Part shown: piece by piece, positions 5,328-7,529 of the stretch | Position numbering within the stretch: the stretch's first letter is position 1 | How the letters are laid out: each line of letters begins with the position of its first letter | NCBI GenBank assembly: GCA_015489185.1 | Contig: WGAE01000124.1 | Location: forward strand, 1-7,529 | Reading direction: 5' to 3' | Length of the DNA stretch: 7,529 nucleotides | DNA from: Campylobacterales bacterium | GTDB lineage: Bacteria > Campylobacterota > Campylobacteria > Campylobacterales > QNZT01 | The notes under the pieces: model-generated | The model's database searches: none | The model's input: the letters and a program-made list of their open reading frames with translations, nothing else | Told to the model about the DNA's origin: nothing | Program-made: the position numbers and the translations under genes

Positions 5328-7427
5328 TCATTGTGCGATGTCTGCTGTTTCGGTCAAATAGCGGGTGGCTTCCTTGGAGGAAAGCGGTTTTGCGAACAGA
5401 TATCCTTGCATTTTGTCACATCCAATTTGACGAAGGTAGCGTAGTTGTTCCGTATTTTCTACGCCTTCCGCAAGTGTAGTAAGTCCGAGGCTGTTTGCAA
5501 GTGCAACGATCGCTTTGACAATCGCGCCTGCATCATTTTGTTTTGGGATATCATCGATGAACGATTTATCGATTTTAAGTTTGTTCAGGGGCAGATGTCG
5601 CAGATATGCCAGTGAGGAGTAACCGGTACCAAAGTCATCGATGGCGATTGTGACACCGAGTGTTTGAAGATTGCGTAGAATTGGAATCCAGCGTTCCGGT
5701 TCCTGCATCAGAACCGATTCGGTAATTTCAATCTCCAGTTTCGAGGGATCGAGCTTTGTTTGCTGCAACACCTCTTCAATATCTTTCAGAAAATTGGCCT
5801 CTGCAAGTTGGATTCCGGAGACATTAATTGCGATCCTGCCGTTGAAAATAGCAGCATCGTGCCACTGTTTTGCTTGTCTGCACGCCTCTTTCAATATCCA
5901 TTTCCCCAGCGGAATGATCAGTTTCGTTTTTTCGGCAATGGGAATAAATTGTAACGGAGAAATGGAACCGAGGGAATCGTGATTCCAGCGTATCAGCGCT
6001 TCAAAGCCCGTGATTTCTCCGTTTTCAAGTGAAATTTGCGGTTGATAGTATAGCTCGAAGGCTTCGTCTGCAATAGCTTCACGCAAACTGTTTTCGATCA
6101 TGAGCTGTTCGAAGAGTGCCTGTGTGAGTTCATGGGTATAGAATTTGTATCGCTTTTTCCCCTCGCTTTTGGCACGATGCATCGCAGTATCTGCAAGTCT
6201 TATCAATGCGTCAGGTGTTACGGCATCGTCCGGGAAGAGGGTAATACCGATACTTGCGGAGAGAAAGTGTGCCCGCTGTTCGATCATAAAAGGTTTTTCG
6301 AACAGATGTAAGATATTTTCCGCTTTTTGTACGGTTTCATCAGGAGCATGTATGTTTTGTGACAACAGCGCAAAAGTGTCTCCGCTAAATCGTGCTATCA
6401 AATCGGAATCGGTCATTATTGATTTGAATCGTTGTACCGCTTCAAGTAGAATTCTATCGCCTGTATCGTGTCCGTAAGTATCGTTGATAATTTTAAAATC
6501 GTCCAAATCAAATAAAAAAAGTGCGACTTTTTGGTTAGTATGTCTTGCGTTTTCGAATGCCGGAGTCAACTGTTGCGTAAGAAAGTAGCGGTTAGGGATG
6601 TCGGTAAGGGGATCATACAGTGTCTGATACTGTCGTTGTGCTTCAGAAGCTTTGAGTTGACGCTCCCGTATTACTTTGTCGGTAATATCTTCTCCTGAAG
6701 AGAGGGTTCCGGTAATTTCACCGTTCTCTTCGCGCAGTAAAACGTTGTGCCAGGCGATCAAACGTCGTCTGCCGTTTTTGGTGACAACTTCATTTTCATG
6801 ATAATGCGGATACTCGATCTTACCGGCAATGATATCGGCAAAGACCTGATGAATTTCCGGGCGGATATTTTCAGGAATACAGGTCTCGATCCAGTTTTTT
6901 CCGATCAATTCACCCGCTTCGTATCCTAATACCTGAGAACCTTTTTTATTGATGAGTGTTACGTTGGCGTTTTTGTCCAGCGAAAGTAAAATGACACCGG
7001 CGATATCGAGGTAACGTTCCGCACGTTTGCGCTCTTGTTCGGCTTGATGAAAAGCCATCTCCTGCCGCGTGATCTCCCGTATGATGACAATCACACCTGA
7101 GATATGACCGTCATCCTCTCGTAAAGGTTTGAACTCTCCTTCTTCGTATCGTACGGTATCGCTGTCCGGAAGACGGAATGTGTCACGGATAGTAAATGTT
7201 TCTCCCCGAAGTGCACGGTCGAGCAGCGGTTTAAATTTGTGAAAGTTGGTTTCACCGATGATTTCTCGAAGATGTGCCCCTTCTAACTCAGTTCTGTTGC
7301 GTCGGTGAAATGTAAGATATGCCTGATTGGCAAGCCGATAACGGTACGAACGGTCGATGACGACGATCATTTCACTCAGCGCGTTCAATATTTTCGGTTC
7401 CGGCAGAGTGTTATGAGTCGTTTTCAT
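5328..7427 (-). CDS. PAS-PAS-GGDEF-EAL protein, probable c-di-GMP phosphodiesterase
   Basis: This 699-residue soluble protein has two PAS sensor domains (about 12-120 and 138-250), a short helical linker, a GGDEF domain (about 270-430) and an EAL domain (about 445-690). The EAL domain keeps the metal and catalytic set: EALIRW (476-481), NVSG (535-538), EITES (567-571), DDFGTGYSSL (597-606), LKIDKSFI (617-624), AEGVE (653-657) and MQGYLFAKPL (673-682), so c-di-GMP hydrolysis is expected. The GGDEF signature reads SGDTF (348-352), with Thr replacing the fourth residue, and no RxxD inhibitory site precedes it; cyclase activity is therefore doubtful and it may only bind GTP or serve regulation. 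No transmembrane segment is present, so it senses a cytoplasmic signal; the PAS cofactor cannot be told. AAGG lies six bases before the ATG. It converges on the metallochaperone gene with a 14-base gap and seems a single-gene unit. Confidence 0.93.
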   Translation of the reverse strand: MKTTHNTLPEPKILNALSEMIVVIDRSYRYRLANQAYLTFHRRNRTELEGAHLREIIGETNFHKFKPLLDRALRGETFTIRDTFRLPDSDTVRYEEGEFKPLREDDGHISGVIVIIREITRQEMAFHQAEQERKRAERYLDIAGVILLSLDKNANVTLINKKGSQVLGYEAGELIGKNWIETCIPENIRPEIHQVFADIIAGKIEYPHYHENEVVTKNGRRRLIAWHNVLLREENGEITGTLSSGEDITDKVIRERQLKASEAQRQYQTLYDPLTDIPNRYFLTQQLTPAFENARHTNQKVALFLFDLDDFKIINDTYGHDTGDRILLEAVQRFKSIMTDSDLIARFSGDTFALLSQNIHAPDETVQKAENILHLFEKPFMIEQRAHFLSASIGITLFPDDAVTPDALIRLADTAMHRAKSEGKKRYKFYTHELTQALFEQLMIENSLREAIADEAFELYYQPQISLENGEITGFEALIRWNHDSLGSISPLQFIPIAEKTKLIIPLGKWILKEACRQAKQWHDAAIFNGRIAINVSGIQLAEANFLKDIEEVLQQTKLDPSKLEIEITESVLMQEPERWIPILRNLQTLGVTIAIDDFGTGYSSLAYLRHLPLNKLKIDKSFIDDIPKQNDAGAIVKAIVALANSLGLTTLAEGVENTEQLRYLRQIGCDKMQGYLFAKPLSSKEATRYLTETADIAQ

Positions 7428-7466
7428 CAGACGCCTTATGCACTTATCTTTTATTTAAATAAGAGT

Positions 7467-7472
7467 ATTATA
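7467..7472 (-). promoter_or_regulatory. -10 box for the GGDEF-EAL gene
   Basis: TATAAT on the minus strand, about 40 bases before the ATG at 7427, preceded by T-rich DNA and no clear -35, as is usual for Campylobacterota promoters. Confidence 0.5.
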
Positions 7473-7522
7473 TCGTCTAAATACAAAAAATTATATTAAA
7501 AGAATATTTTTATCTTCAGCGA

Positions 7523-7528
7523 TATAAT
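7523..7528 (+). promoter_or_regulatory. Possible divergent -10 box for a gene beyond the right edge
   Basis: TATAAT on the plus strand after a T-rich run (7505-7514). No gene for it is visible within the window, so the assignment rests on the sequence alone. Confidence 0.3.
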
Positions 7529-7529
7529 A

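Larger units (their letters stand above)
7466..7529. repeat. 10-base inverted repeat TATTATATCG...CGATATAATA
   Basis: TATTATATCG at 7466-7475 is the exact reverse complement of CGATATAATA at 7520-7529, with a 44-base AT-rich spacer. Each arm contains a TATAAT box pointing outward, so the repeat may simply be two divergent -10 regions of the same sequence. The right arm touches the window edge and could extend further. Confidence 0.5.

Noticed and set aside
5290..5345. Intrinsic terminator between the metallochaperone and GGDEF-EAL genes
   Set aside because: The gap is 14 bases and no stable hairpin with a T-tract is visible there.
1..7529. CRISPR array, tRNA, transposase or phage gene
   Set aside because: No spaced direct repeats, cloverleaf-like sequence or integrase/transposase motif was found on either strand.

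Overview
The window looks like a chromosomal segment of a Campylobacterota (epsilonproteobacterial) bacterium, broadly of the Sulfurimonas/Sulfuricurvum/Sulfurovum kind. This placement is inferred from promoter style (TATAAT boxes in T-rich DNA, often without a clear -35), gene content and protein flavour. No marker gene confirms it, so the genus is not claimed.

Layout. (1) Positions 1-1868, minus strand: the 5' part of a type I-B CRISPR-Cas operon in the order cas6, a small minimal nucleotidyltransferase (MNT-type) gene, then cas8b/csh1. cas8b runs off the left edge; cas7, cas5, cas3, cas4, cas1, cas2 and the array, if present, lie outside. The MNT gene sits in the cas6-cas8b gap and has its own near-consensus sigma70 promoter inside the end of cas6. 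(2) 1964-2707, plus strand: a secreted protein with the calcium-loop and His-Asp signature of phospholipase A2. Its last 35 bases overlap the end of arsC. (3) 2673-5313: a divergent arsenic-resistance locus. arsC and arsR are on the minus strand, coupled by an ATGA overlap. The arsenite efflux permease arsB and a cysteine-rich CopZ-type Fe-S/zinc metallochaperone are on the plus strand. One ArsR-like inverted repeat lies between them and covers the likely -35 boxes of both divergent promoters. (4) 5328-7427, minus strand: a soluble PAS-PAS-GGDEF-EAL protein, probably a c-di-GMP phosphodiesterase with a degenerate GGDEF motif. (5) 7428-7529: a short AT-rich divergent promoter region.

How the genes work together. 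ArsC reduces arsenate using a thioredoxin-type cysteine relay, ArsB exports the arsenite, ArsR senses it and represses both arms, and the metallochaperone may hand As(III) or another thiophilic ion to the system, in the place ArsD holds elsewhere. Cas6 cuts precursor crRNA and Cas8b is the large Cascade subunit. The MNT protein between them is the most unusual item: an orphan antitoxin-type enzyme, with no HEPN toxin partner in view, in the same slot where haloarchaeal type I-B loci carry the CreTA addiction module.

No tRNA, rRNA, CRISPR array, transposase or gene-free stretch over 300 bases was seen. Coding density is high, and both convergent gene pairs end against or inside each other.
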